A stretch of DNA of 64,000 nt from Pseudomonas putida (GCF_002025705.1 NZ_CP018846.1:2781501-2845500); one strand, 5' to 3'; shown: positions 24,562 through 36,964, counted from the stretch's first letter. Notes: generated by a model not told the origin, from the letters alone. Made by a program: numbers and translations.

Positions 24562-25221
24562 TCAGGCTGTGCCATCCAGCCCCATCTGCCAGAAATCAGC
24601 CTCCAGCCGCGAAGCCTGGCCAAAGATCTGTGCCAGCTCCACAAACCGCTGCTCGGTCATGCTCCGCGCCGCCAGTTCATCCAGGTGCTTGCGCGCCGCT
24701 GCCGCCACACCCTGATAAGCCTCGCCGGCGTACTCGCCAATCCACTCCCGGTACGGGTGGTCGCTCAAGTCCCCGATGCGCTCTGCCAACGTGCGGCCGA
24801 TCTCGGCGTACCCGATCACGCACGGCGCCAACGCCGCATGCAGTTCAAGCAAATCACCTGCCGCGCCACAGTCGAGCACGTACCGGGTGTAAGCCACGGT
24901 CGCCTGGTGTTCCGGTGCCGCCTGGATGTCGGCCTGCGACAACCCCCAGCGCGCGCACAAGCGCAGGTGTAGCTCGGTCTCGTCGAGAATCGCCGCCAGG
25001 CCCGCCTGGGCAGCGCGGATATCCGCCGGCAGGCGGCTCTTGTAGGCGGCCAGTGCCCAGGCGCGGGCGAACTGGATGAGGAACAGGTAGTCCTGGATCA
25101 GGTAAGTACGGAAGGCTTCCTCCGGCAGCGTGCCCTCGCCCATCTGCCGCACGAAGTCGTGGTCGACATAGCTGCTCCACTGCCCGGAGGTAGCGGCCTT
25201 CAAGCGCTCGAAAATATCCAT
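24562..25221 (-). CDS. tenA: TenA family aminopyrimidine aminohydrolase/thiaminase II (Cys type)
   Basis: A 219-residue all-helical enzyme with catalytic Cys134 in LHAALAPCVIGYAEIG and substrate contacts in YLIQDYLFLIQFARAWALA. TenA hydrolyses aminomethyl-HMP from degraded thiamine so the pyrimidine can be salvaged. GAGGAGG precedes the ATG at 25221; a TTG six bases upstream is less likely. It starts 2 bases after the stop codon of the second TenA-like gene, so both are expressed from the TPP-riboswitch leader. Confidence 0.9.
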   Translation of the reverse strand: MDIFERLKAATSGQWSSYVDHDFVRQMGEGTLPEEAFRTYLIQDYLFLIQFARAWALAAYKSRLPADIRAAQAGLAAILDETELHLRLCARWGLSQADIQAAPEHQATVAYTRYVLDCGAAGDLLELHAALAPCVIGYAEIGRTLAERIGDLSDHPYREWIGEYAGEAYQGVAAAARKHLDELAARSMTEQRFVELAQIFGQASRLEADFWQMGLDGTA

Positions 25222-25223
25222 GC

Positions 25224-25871
25224 TCAAGCCTCCTCGGTGTAGACGGCGTCGAAGAAGGCAAGCTCCAGCGCCACGGTGCGGGCGTAGAAATCACTGGCCA
25301 ATGCCGCTTCCTGTGGGCCGACCCTGTCCAGCTCGGCCTTCAGGAAGGCCACAAAATCGCAGAATGCCGGGTTGTCGTGCAGGGTGATCCATTCGGCGTA
25401 GACGAAGTTGGCAGGCAACGGCTTGGGGGCCTTGAGGGCCCAGTCCAGATACAGGCCTTCGGCAACGTTGAGCACGGCCAGTGCGGCAGCATAGGAACGG
25501 GTAGCGGCGGCCTCGCGCATGATGGCCTTGAAGCCGGCGGTAGGTGCAGTGTCTGCGGGCTCGGTGCGTTGCGCCGGGCTGACATCCAGGGCCTCGAACG
25601 CACGCAGGAAATAGGTGTTTTCGTCGCTGGAGATCATCCCTGCGAAGCGGCCGAAGCGCAGGCGGGCCTCAAAGGTGTCGGCCGTGGCGATCGCGGCGCC
25701 GAGCAAGGTCAGGAAGCTGTCGAGAAAGCGGTGGTCCTGGACCAGGTAGCGGACCATGATCGGGTCGGCCACGCTGCCCGCGCAAAGTTCGGTGACGAAG
25801 CGGTGGCCGACGGCGGCCGACCAGGTCGGTTGGTTCTGGCGTTGCAGGGTTTCGCTGAAGCGTTCGGTCAT
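25224..25871 (-). CDS. Second TenA-like protein (no active-site Cys)
   Basis: A 215-residue TenA/PqqC-superfamily protein: YLVQDHRFLDSFLTLLGAAIA and NVAEGLYLDWA. Where the classical enzyme has Cys, this one reads AEG (Glu138), which fits the TenA_E branch. That branch may act on other thiamine breakdown products. AAGGGGGGC precedes the ATG at 25871; a longer frame would run through the riboswitch. It is the first gene of the TPP-controlled pair. Confidence 0.85.
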   Translation of the reverse strand: MTERFSETLQRQNQPTWSAAVGHRFVTELCAGSVADPIMVRYLVQDHRFLDSFLTLLGAAIATADTFEARLRFGRFAGMISSDENTYFLRAFEALDVSPAQRTEPADTAPTAGFKAIMREAAATRSYAAALAVLNVAEGLYLDWALKAPKPLPANFVYAEWITLHDNPAFCDFVAFLKAELDRVGPQEAALASDFYARTVALELAFFDAVYTEEA

Positions 25872-25962
25872 GGTGCTGCCCCCCTTGGGCATGACAGCGA
25901 GACCGTAGCGGCTGGGCATGATGTGGCCTCGCAATGAGGCCGGCAAAAAGGCAGGTCGGCAG

Positions 25963-26054
25963 TCCCATCCCTTCGCCGGCATGATCCGGATCAGGTTCGA
26001 AGGGTCACCGCGCTGCAGCTGCCAGCGGTTTCTCAGCCCGTTGCCGGGCTCCCC
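25963..26054 (-). promoter_or_regulatory. TPP riboswitch (THI element)
   Basis: On the minus strand: GGGGAGCCC at the 5' end, GGGCTGAGAAACC (the CUGAGA pyrimidine-sensing core), and ACCTGATCCGGATCATGCCG with a closing GCGAAGGGA. These are the invariant blocks of the thiamine pyrophosphate riboswitch. It precedes the two TenA genes by about 90 bases, so high TPP should reduce their expression, probably by hiding the ribosome binding site. Confidence 0.95.
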
Positions 26055-26315
26055 TTGGTGGGCAACAGGTATACAGCCCCAATCACCAATTGTCACCATT
26101 CCCATCACCGGAGTTGGGCCAGCCCTGCCCAGTTTCGGGGGCCTACACCCGGTCGTTGACACCCCATTATTTAGCGCGCCTCAGGCGCCACAAGGATTTG
26201 TATAACAAAGCATTACAGAAACGTCTGTTGGCACAGCCGTTGCTCAGGCCTTGAAAACCCGGCAATACGCCATTGATGGCCCATAGCCATTTAGCCGTGA
26301 GCGAGGCACCAGGCA

Positions 26316-29708
<3,393 letters not shown>

Positions 29709-29722
29709 TACGCGTCGCAATG

Positions 29723-29773
29723 GGGCCGCTTTGCGGCCCTTTCGCGACACAAGGCCGCTCCTACAGCGGCCCT
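29723..29773. repeat. Hairpin plus REP half between oxidase and SCO genes
   Basis: GGGCCGC-TTT-GCGGCCC is followed by tttcgcgacacaaggccg, a REP of the 'tgtcgcgaaa' family also seen at 58372. It may reduce read-through after the multicopper oxidase gene. Confidence 0.65.
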
Positions 29774-29798
29774 CACCGCAACTCAGAGGACGTAAATC

Positions 29799-30785
29799 AT
29801 GGCTCTGTCATGGCGTGTTCTACTTGCCCTCACCCTCTTCGCCGCCGGTACTCACTACTGGCCGATCAAGCCAGCACAGTCGGCACCCTCGGTCGAGGCC
29901 ACCACACCGTGGGGCGCCAACTACTTCCCCAACACCCCGCTGGTGACCCAGGACGGAAAGAAGGTGCGGTTCTTCGACGACCTGATCAAGGACAAGGTGG
30001 TGGCGATCAACTTCATCTTCACCGGCTGCTCCGACTCCTGCCCGGTGGAAACCGCCCGCCTGCGCCAGGTACAGAAAATCCTCGGTGACCGGATCGGCAA
30101 GGACATTTTCCTCTACTCGATCAGCATCGACCCTTACAACGACACCCCCGCCACCCTCAAGCGCTACGCCGAGAAATTCGGCATCGGCCCCGGCTGGACC
30201 CTGCTCACCGGCGAACCAGACGATATCGAACAGCTGCGCCGGCGCCTGGGCCTGTATATCGAAGGCCTGGAAAACGGCCGTTCCAAGGACCACAACCTGA
30301 GCCTGATCATCGGCAACCAGGCCACTGGCCGCTGGATGAAGGCCTCGCCCTTCGAAAGCCCGTACATCCTCGCCGACCGCCTGGGCAACAGCCTGCACAA
30401 CTGGAAACAGGCCAGCGACATGGCGAACGACTACGCCAGTGCACCGGAAATTCGCCCGCCCAGCAGTGGCGAACAGATTTTCCGTACCCGCTGTTCCTCC
30501 TGCCACACCGTGGGCAACACCGAGCCCGGCCAACCCGGCATCGGCCCCGACCTGCTTGGCGTGACCCAGCAACGCGACCCCAGCTGGCTGATACGTTGGC
30601 TGAAAGAGCCGGACCAGATGCTGGCCGAGAAGGAGCCGCTGGCCACCCTGCTCTACGAACAGTACAACCGCCTGGCCATGCCCAACATGCGCCTGGGCGA
30701 TACCGAGGTCACTGCGCTGATCACTTACCTGCAGGAAGAAACTTCACGCATACAGGCGCCCCTGGCTGACCGGGGAAAACCTTAG
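29799..30785 (+). CDS. SCO1/SenC-cytochrome c fusion protein
   Basis: A 328-residue exported protein with an N-terminal signal/anchor (~1-28). Residues ~35-200 are a SCO domain: copper Cys pair in FTGCSDSCPVE (Cys77 and Cys81) and the ligand His in KDHNLSLI. Residues ~220-320 are a class I cytochrome c: heme motif CSSCH (231-235), and Met in LAMPNMRLGD as axial ligand. SCO proteins deliver copper or reduce thiols. Fusion to a cytochrome suggests copper loading or electron removal coupled to the upstream multicopper oxidase. Confidence 0.9.
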   Translation: MALSWRVLLALTLFAAGTHYWPIKPAQSAPSVEATTPWGANYFPNTPLVTQDGKKVRFFDDLIKDKVVAINFIFTGCSDSCPVETARLRQVQKILGDRIGKDIFLYSISIDPYNDTPATLKRYAEKFGIGPGWTLLTGEPDDIEQLRRRLGLYIEGLENGRSKDHNLSLIIGNQATGRWMKASPFESPYILADRLGNSLHNWKQASDMANDYASAPEIRPPSSGEQIFRTRCSSCHTVGNTEPGQPGIGPDLLGVTQQRDPSWLIRWLKEPDQMLAEKEPLATLLYEQYNRLAMPNMRLGDTEVTALITYLQEETSRIQAPLADRGKP

Positions 30786-30865
30786 AGGCAATTAGCCACC
30801 AGTCATGAGGCTGTCATCTTTCTGTCGTATTTTTCGACCATCACCCAGGGTCGGGAATACCAGCA

Positions 30866-33193
30866 GTGATACGCCGTTCTCTCTCCTCCACAGGCCTCCT
30901 GCGCCTGTTGATCCTGATGCTCTGTGCAGCCACCCTGACCTTCCTCTGGGGGCTGCACGTCACCCAGAAAGCTGCCTCGCGCCAGGATGCGCTGGCGGCC
31001 AAGGCGGCCGAGCACCTGAACCTGGCCAGTATCGTTGCCGAGAGCCTGCGCCAGCTGGTCGACCGCGCCCAGGCCGTGGGCCGGGTGACCCAGGACGACA
31101 TGAAGTCGCTGCGCCAGGGCAGCCTGAGCCTGGCCAGGCTGCTGGCCGAAGACCCGGTGTTCAAGCGCATGAGCCTGTACGACCGTCAGGGCCGGCTACT
31201 TTCCACCAGCCACAGCGATGAACCTGCAACACTGCCAAGCGACTGGCTGAAGCAATTGCAGGTGCATGTTGCCCACTATGGCTTCAAACCTTTCCTGCCG
31301 CGAGTCACACCAGACACCTCGGCGCCAACCATGCCCAACTGGCGCCTGCCATTCCTGCTGCCGTTGACCGACCTGCCAGGCCGCGAGATCGACAACATTC
31401 TCGTGGTGCAGCTCGATATCGGCTACCTGGCGGTGCTGTTCCAGCACATCGACCTCGGCCACAGCGGCCTGATGCGCCTGCTCCAGGACGATGGCCAGGA
31501 GCGCCTGCGCATCGACACCAGTGGCGTGGTGGTAGCAGGCGACAGCTTCGAGCCGGACATGGCTGATGCCGACGACGCCGCTGGGCAGTTGACCCAGTAC
31601 GCTGCCGGGGTGCCTTACCAAAGCCTGTACCGGCGCGTGCCTGAGCGCGGCTTCAGCGTGGTGGTCAGCCAGCGCTATGACGAGATTCTTGCCCCTTCCG
31701 CGCTGGCCTTTTCGCGGCAGTTCTGGCTGAACCTGAGCATGACCCTGATGATCCTCGCCAGCCTGGCCTGGACTTTGCGCCTGCTGCGCAAGCGCCAGGA
31801 GGCGTTCTGCGCCCTGGAGCACGCACAGCAGGTCAACCAGCAATTGATCGGCCGCCTGGAGGACGAACACCGGCGCAGCAGCCACGCCGCCGCCACTGAC
31901 CACCTCAGCGGCCTGCACAACCGCCGCCAGTTCGTCGAAGTCGCCGGGCAGGCGCTGACCCGGCAGCGCGGCAAGCGCCGCTTGATGGCGATCCTGTTCA
32001 TCGACATGGACCGTTTCAAGTCGATCAACGACTCGCTCGGGCACAAGATTGGCGACCTCCTGCTGCAGGCCGTGGCCGGGCGCATCCAGCGTCTGCTCGA
32101 GCCTGGCGACGAAGCTTCACGCTTTGGCGGTGACGAATTCGTGGTGCTGCTGGCCGGCGAACGCAGCGAGGCACAGATCAACAGCTGGGTACACACGCTG
32201 GTGCAGAAGCTCTCGGCCACTTATGCCCTCGACGGCCAGGAGGTCAACACCAGCCCCAGTGTCGGCGTCAGCATCTGCCCGCGAGATGGCCAGGACATCG
32301 ACAGCCTGATCCGCTGCGCCGATGCCGCCATGTACTCGGCGAAACAGGCCGGCCGTGCCCAGTACCGCTTCTTCGACCCCTCGCTGAACCTTTCCGACAT
32401 CCAGGCCTTCACCCTTGAACAGGCCTTCGGCACGGCCCTGACCGAGCGCCAGTTCGTGCTGCACTACCAGCCACAGATCCGCCTCGATAGCCACCGTGTA
32501 CTGGGCTATGAAGCCCTGGTGCGGTGGGATCACCCCGAATTCGGGCTGCTTTACCCGGACCGTTTCATCGGCCTGGCCGAACGCAGCGGTTTCATCATCG
32601 AGCTGGGCTGGGAAGTGTTGCGCCTGGCCTGCGAAGAACTGGCGCGCTGGGATGCTCAGGGCCGAGAGGCACGCCTGGCCGTCAATGTCTCGGCCATGCA
32701 GTTGCGCCAGGCCGACTTCAGCACCCGCCTGCTGGCCAAGCTGCAGCTGTACGGCATCAACCCACAGCGCCTGGAGCTGGAGATCACCGAAACCACCATC
32801 CTCGACCCCGAAGGCACAGCTGTCGATCACCTGCATCGCCTGCGCGCCGCCGGCCTGGGCATCAGCCTGGACGACTTCGGCCGTGGCTATGCGGGCTTCG
32901 CGCACCTGCAGTCACTACCGCTGAGCAAGCTGAAGATCGACCGCTCGCTGATCGCACCGCTGTCCAACAGCTACGACGACAGCCCGATCGTGTCCTCGAC
33001 CATCATCCTGGCCAAGCGCCTGGGCCTGGAAGTGGTAGCCGAAGGCGTCGAAACCCGCGAGCAAGTGGTGTGCCTGAAGCTCGCCGGCTGCGATATCGCC
33101 CAGGGCTACCACTTCAGCCGGCCGCTGTCGCCAGCGCAGTTGCTTGAGTACCCGCCCTTCAACGGTATCGAGGAAAAGCCATGCGTATTGTGA
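30866..33193 (+). CDS. GGDEF-EAL c-di-GMP protein with periplasmic sensor
   Basis: A 775-residue inner-membrane protein: helix 1 (~10-30), a ~250-residue periplasmic sensor, helix 2 (~285-305), GGDEF domain (~330-490) and EAL domain (~510-765). The GGDEF signature SRFGGDEFVVLL is intact, and the EAL motif YEALVRW and downstream LDDFGRGYAGFAHL look intact too. Either synthesis or hydrolysis of c-di-GMP is possible. It starts with GTG. Its last 13 bases overlap the PhnD-like gene, implying coupled translation and probably a shared sensing role. Confidence 0.9.
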   Translation: MIRRSLSSTGLLRLLILMLCAATLTFLWGLHVTQKAASRQDALAAKAAEHLNLASIVAESLRQLVDRAQAVGRVTQDDMKSLRQGSLSLARLLAEDPVFKRMSLYDRQGRLLSTSHSDEPATLPSDWLKQLQVHVAHYGFKPFLPRVTPDTSAPTMPNWRLPFLLPLTDLPGREIDNILVVQLDIGYLAVLFQHIDLGHSGLMRLLQDDGQERLRIDTSGVVVAGDSFEPDMADADDAAGQLTQYAAGVPYQSLYRRVPERGFSVVVSQRYDEILAPSALAFSRQFWLNLSMTLMILASLAWTLRLLRKRQEAFCALEHAQQVNQQLIGRLEDEHRRSSHAAATDHLSGLHNRRQFVEVAGQALTRQRGKRRLMAILFIDMDRFKSINDSLGHKIGDLLLQAVAGRIQRLLEPGDEASRFGGDEFVVLLAGERSEAQINSWVHTLVQKLSATYALDGQEVNTSPSVGVSICPRDGQDIDSLIRCADAAMYSAKQAGRAQYRFFDPSLNLSDIQAFTLEQAFGTALTERQFVLHYQPQIRLDSHRVLGYEALVRWDHPEFGLLYPDRFIGLAERSGFIIELGWEVLRLACEELARWDAQGREARLAVNVSAMQLRQADFSTRLLAKLQLYGINPQRLELEITETTILDPEGTAVDHLHRLRAAGLGISLDDFGRGYAGFAHLQSLPLSKLKIDRSLIAPLSNSYDDSPIVSSTIILAKRLGLEVVAEGVETREQVVCLKLAGCDIAQGYHFSRPLSPAQLLEYPPFNGIEEKPCVL

Positions 33194-34053
33194 AGAGCCT
33201 CGCCGGGCTGTTGCTGGGTAGTCTGTTGGCCAACACCGCGCTGGCCGATTGCACGCCACGCAGCCTGCGCCTGGCGGTGATCCCGATCAAGAGCAGCGAA
33301 GACATGGTCCGCGAACACCAACCGCTGCTGCAACGCCTGAGCCAGGCCGCTGGTGTGCCGGTGGAACTGGTGATTGCCGCCTCATACGAAGGTGTGGTCG
33401 ATGCCATCGTCTCTGGCGGCGCCGATATCGCCCGGCTTGGGCCAGCGTCCTATGTGCTGGCCAACCGTCGCGCCCCCGGAATCGAGCCCTTCGCGACCTT
33501 CACCTTGAGTGCGGGCCCTTACACACCAGCCGGCAGCCATTACCAGGCACTGCTACTGACTCGTGGCGACAGGTTCGCAGACATCGAGCAACTGCGTGGC
33601 AAGCGCGTGGCCCTGAGCGACCCGGCCAGCACCTCGGGCAGCCTGGTGCCGAGCGTCGAGTTCCCGGCTGAAGTCGGCTCGCCCCTGCCGCAGTTCTTCG
33701 GCGCGCTGGTGTATGCCGGGACCCATGACAAGGCACTGGAAGCGCTGCTCGATGGCCGCGTGGATGCCGCCTTCGTCGCCAGCGAGCGGGCCGATGCCTA
33801 CCTGGCGCGGCATGCCCTGAGCCCCGCTGCGCTCAAGGTGCAATGGCGCTCGCGGCCGATCTACTACGATCCCTATGTGTTCAGTGCCAGCCTGTGCCCG
33901 GCATTGAAGCAACGCATTCGCGCAGCGATGCTGGATGACCCCGACGCACTGGCAGCCTTTGTCGCCTCCCAGGATGCCAGCGGGCTGGTGCCGGTGAGCA
34001 AGGCCGAATATGCGCCGCTGCGGCGCATGATGGATGCCTCGTTGCCCCGCTGA
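33181..34053 (+). CDS. PhnD-like periplasmic binding protein
   Basis: A 290-residue phosphate/phosphonate-type binding protein with a signal peptide (~1-22, ANTALA cleavage). It has SLRLAVIPIKSSEDM, then GGADIARLGPASYVLA and KRVALSDPASTSGSLVPS, the type 2 substrate-binding fold with its oxyanion-binding Ser/Thr loop. No transport ATPase or permease is nearby. Since it overlaps the GGDEF-EAL gene, it may feed ligand information to that sensor. Ligand unknown. Confidence 0.85.
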   Translation: MRIVKSLAGLLLGSLLANTALADCTPRSLRLAVIPIKSSEDMVREHQPLLQRLSQAAGVPVELVIAASYEGVVDAIVSGGADIARLGPASYVLANRRAPGIEPFATFTLSAGPYTPAGSHYQALLLTRGDRFADIEQLRGKRVALSDPASTSGSLVPSVEFPAEVGSPLPQFFGALVYAGTHDKALEALLDGRVDAAFVASERADAYLARHALSPAALKVQWRSRPIYYDPYVFSASLCPALKQRIRAAMLDDPDALAAFVASQDASGLVPVSKAEYAPLRRMMDASLPR

Positions 34054-34068
34054 TCCAGTTTCCCCTAC

Positions 34069-34150
34069 CCCGGCCTCTTCGCGGCTAAAGCCGCTCCGAC
34101 AGGGTATGCGCAGTCCTTGTAGGAGCGGCTTTAGCCGCGAAGAGGCCGGG
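34069..34150. repeat. REP inverted pair
   Basis: CCCGGCCTCTTCGCGGCTAA and its reverse complement lie 80 bp apart around a short loop, after the PhnD-like gene and before the recombinase gene. It is a long hairpin of the 'taggagcggctttagccgcg' REP type and probably terminates the oxidase operon. Confidence 0.8.
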
Positions 34151-34204
34151 ACAGGCGAACCAATTAGCTTTATCGTGTCACTGTCTCTCGCCAACCTGCC
34201 AACC

Positions 34205-35155
34205 ATGACCGACATCGAGCGCTACGTCCGCGCCGCCACCCGCGACAACACCCGGCGCAGTTACCAGGCCGCCATCGAACACTTCGAGGCCCATTGGGGC
34301 GGGTTCCTGCCAGCCACGGCCGACAGCATCGCCCGCTATCTGGCCGACCACGCCGAACAGCATGCCGTCAGCACCCTGCGCCAACGCCTTGCCGCACTCA
34401 GCCAATGGCACATCAGCCAGGGTTTCCCCGACCCGACCAAGGCGCCGCTGGTGCGCCAGGTACTGCGCGGCATCCGCACCCTGCACCCGACGCCCCCGCG
34501 CCAGGCCGCCCCGCTATTGCTGCAGCACCTGCAAGCGGCCGTCGAACGCTTCGAGGCAGAAGCCACCCAGGCCCGCGCGTGCCACGACCTGCCAGCCCTG
34601 CGCCGTGCCCGGCGCGACACCGCCTTGCTGTTGCTGGGCTTCTGGCGCGGCTTTCGCGGCGATGAACTGGCGCGCCTGCGCGTGGAGCACATCCAGGCCG
34701 AGGCCGGCGTCGGCATTACTCTGTTTCTGCCGCGCAGCAAGGGCGACCGCGAAGCATTGGGCGTGCAGCACCGCACCCCGGCGCTGAAGACGCTGTGCCC
34801 GGTCAATGCGTATCTGCAGTGGCTCGAAGTGGCTGGCATCGCCCACGGGCCGGTATTTCGCAAGCTCGACCGCTGGGGCAACCTCAGTGACATGCCGCTC
34901 AACAGCAACAGCCTGGTCGGCCTGCTGCGGCGGATGCTGGAACGTGCCGGCGTGCCCGCTGCGCTGTACACCGGCCATTCCCTGCGCCGCGGCTTTGCCA
35001 CCTGGGCAACCGCCAATGGCTGGGAGCTGAAGGCACTGATGAGCTACGTAGGCTGGAAAGACGCCAAGTCGGCATTGCGCTACATCGATGCTGCGCAACG
35101 CTTTGGCGAACTGGCGGTGTTACCGCCCAGCCAGGGACAGGCGCTCATTCCTTGA
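34205..35155 (+). CDS. Tyrosine recombinase (standalone integrase)
   Basis: A 316-residue phage-type integrase. The SAM-like arm/core-binding domain covers ~1-95, and the catalytic domain ~115-305 has Arg in FWRGFRGDEL, His-x-x-Arg in YTGHSLRRGF, and the nucleophile Tyr in ALRYIDAAQRF. ATG 34205 is chosen; the longer frame reads back through a REP. No excisionase, att repeats or phage genes are nearby. Its stop overlaps the convergent SDR-SMP30 gene by 11 bases. Its target site is unknown. Confidence 0.85.
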   Translation: MTDIERYVRAATRDNTRRSYQAAIEHFEAHWGGFLPATADSIARYLADHAEQHAVSTLRQRLAALSQWHISQGFPDPTKAPLVRQVLRGIRTLHPTPPRQAAPLLLQHLQAAVERFEAEATQARACHDLPALRRARRDTALLLLGFWRGFRGDELARLRVEHIQAEAGVGITLFLPRSKGDREALGVQHRTPALKTLCPVNAYLQWLEVAGIAHGPVFRKLDRWGNLSDMPLNSNSLVGLLRRMLERAGVPAALYTGHSLRRGFATWATANGWELKALMSYVGWKDAKSALRYIDAAQRFGELAVLPPSQGQALIP

Positions 35156-36869
35156 AGGCATAGCGGGCGATGCCACCCACCTCGGGGCGGATCGCGTAGA
35201 GGTCGCCGGCATCCGGGTAATGCCGCAACTGCGCCGGCGCCATGCCGACGCGCGCGGTAGTGATATACAGGGTATCCAGGTTCTCGCCACCAAAGCAGCA
35301 ACTGGTCGGGCGTGGCACCGGCATCAACACCTGATCGACCAGGTGGCCATTGCGGTCGTAATGCAGCAGGCAGCTGCCATTGAACTGGCACACCCACAAC
35401 CCGCCTTCGCGGTCCAGCGCGATACCGTCTGGCCGGCCCAGCTCGGCAGGCGTCTCGGCAAACAGGCTGACCTGCTCAAGCCGCCCTTCTGCCAGGTACT
35501 CGGCGCGGTAGATCTTGCACTCGACAGAGTCGACGAAGAACAGCGTCTGGCCATCGGCCGACCAGGCCAAACCATTGGGCAATGCCAGGCCGCAATGGAT
35601 CACTTCGTCATTGAGCTCGCCATCGAAGCGGAACAGCGCCCCGGTCTTGCCGCTCGGGGCTTCGTCCATCAGGCCGGTGACAAAACGCCCCTGCGGGTCG
35701 CAGGCGCCATCGTTGAAGCGATAGGTCGAGCGCGGATGCACGGGTACCGAGTACTGGCGAATGCGCCCGGAAGCAAGGTCGAGCAGCACGGCACTGGCGT
35801 CTTCGGTGAAGATCAGGTTGCCGCGATCGGTCAGTGCCAGGGCGCCAATGCGTGCAGCCGACTCATACAGCCGCTCCACCTCGCCATTGGGCAGCAACCG
35901 ATTGATACGCCCGCCGGTGATATCAACGAAGTACAACGCCCCTGTTTGCGCGTCCCAGACCGGGCTCTCACCAAGGTCGGTGCGGGTATTGGCAACCTTC
36001 ACCGGTACGTAGTGGCATTCCTTGATGCGGCTCCAGCGTGCGGCCACCTCGGCCAGGCTCGAAGCCTGGACCCGCGCCAGGTCACGCGGGTAACTGACCC
36101 CGCTGTTCTCGTTGAAACGTGTAGCAGTGAACTGGCCGTTGCTGGCCCGCAGGATATAGCCGGTGTCGTGGCACAGGCCACTGGCAAGGTACAGCACCCC
36201 TGGCGTGACCCATTCGGGCTTGAGCTCTTCCGGTGCCTGGCTGACCCCCCACATGCGGGTCTTGGCCACGGGCGAGATGGCGTTGACCAGAATGCCGTGC
36301 TCCTGCCCTTCCATGCTCAGCGCATTCATGATGCCGACCTGGGCCATCTTGCCCGCCGCATAGGCGACCAGCCCCGGTTGCGCATAACGCTGGTACAGGG
36401 CACGGTCGGATGTGGTCAGGACGATGCGTGGTGCCGCTGAGCGTTTCAGGTGCGGCCAGGCATGCTTGGCCAGCCACACCGGCGCATGCACGCTGATGCC
36501 CAGGGCCCGGTCGAGAAATGCCTGTTCCTGAATCTCGATGCCCTGATAGTCCACCCAACCGGCGTTGTGAATGAGGATGTCCAACGCGCCGAAGCGTTCG
36601 ATGGCCAGTTCCACCAGCTGCCGGCAGGCGTCTTCATTTTCCAGTTGGCCGATGTGCCCGGCAACGTCGAAGCCTCTGGCCCGCAAGGTTGCGAGTGCAG
36701 TGCTGACGGTCGTAGGGTCCTGCCCTTCACCTGAGCGATCGGTGCCCAGGTCACTGATGACGACCCGGGCACCACGGGCTGCAAGTGCCGTGGCGTAGTC
36801 CAGGCCAAGGCCCTGGGCAGCGCCCGTGACGATGGCGACCTTGCCCTTGAATGGGTCTGTAATTGGCAT
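35145..36869 (-). CDS. SDR-SMP30/gluconolactonase fusion enzyme
   Basis: A 574-residue two-enzyme chain. Residues ~1-265 are a short-chain dehydrogenase: TGAAQGLGLDY nucleotide loop, Asn in IHNAG, Ser in TTSD and the YAAGK catalytic pair. Residues ~290-574 are an SMP30/gluconolactonase six-bladed propeller with metal residues in LGESPVWD (Glu), LPNGLAWS (Asn) and RPDGIALD (Asp). A dehydrogenase that makes a lactone joined to the lactonase that opens it would give two consecutive steps in one protein. Substrate unknown. It is divergent from a LysR gene that probably controls it. Confidence 0.87.
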   Translation of the reverse strand: MPITDPFKGKVAIVTGAAQGLGLDYATALAARGARVVISDLGTDRSGEGQDPTTVSTALATLRARGFDVAGHIGQLENEDACRQLVELAIERFGALDILIHNAGWVDYQGIEIQEQAFLDRALGISVHAPVWLAKHAWPHLKRSAAPRIVLTTSDRALYQRYAQPGLVAYAAGKMAQVGIMNALSMEGQEHGILVNAISPVAKTRMWGVSQAPEELKPEWVTPGVLYLASGLCHDTGYILRASNGQFTATRFNENSGVSYPRDLARVQASSLAEVAARWSRIKECHYVPVKVANTRTDLGESPVWDAQTGALYFVDITGGRINRLLPNGEVERLYESAARIGALALTDRGNLIFTEDASAVLLDLASGRIRQYSVPVHPRSTYRFNDGACDPQGRFVTGLMDEAPSGKTGALFRFDGELNDEVIHCGLALPNGLAWSADGQTLFFVDSVECKIYRAEYLAEGRLEQVSLFAETPAELGRPDGIALDREGGLWVCQFNGSCLLHYDRNGHLVDQVLMPVPRPTSCCFGGENLDTLYITTARVGMAPAQLRHYPDAGDLYAIRPEVGGIARYAFKE

Positions 36870-36945
36870 TGTAGAGCCCTTCCGATTCTCCTTTTTACGA
36901 TAACAACAAAAAAATCAATGACTTAATATTAAAAGCATGCAACTT

Positions 36946-36964
36946 TGATATCTCTGAGATATCA
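36946..36964. promoter_or_regulatory. 19-bp perfect palindrome, probable LysR operator
   Basis: TGATATCTC-T-GAGATATCA lies in the 154-bp divergent region between the SDR-SMP30 and LysR genes, 60 bases before the LysR start. LysR regulators bind such dyads (T-N11-A type) in divergent promoters, so this is the likely activation/autoregulation site. Confidence 0.65.

Noticed and set aside
34034..35155. Possible prophage or integrative element around the tyrosine recombinase
   Set aside because: No structural phage genes, excisionase, att duplication or tRNA are found. The nearby inverted repeat is an ordinary REP pair, as elsewhere in the window.
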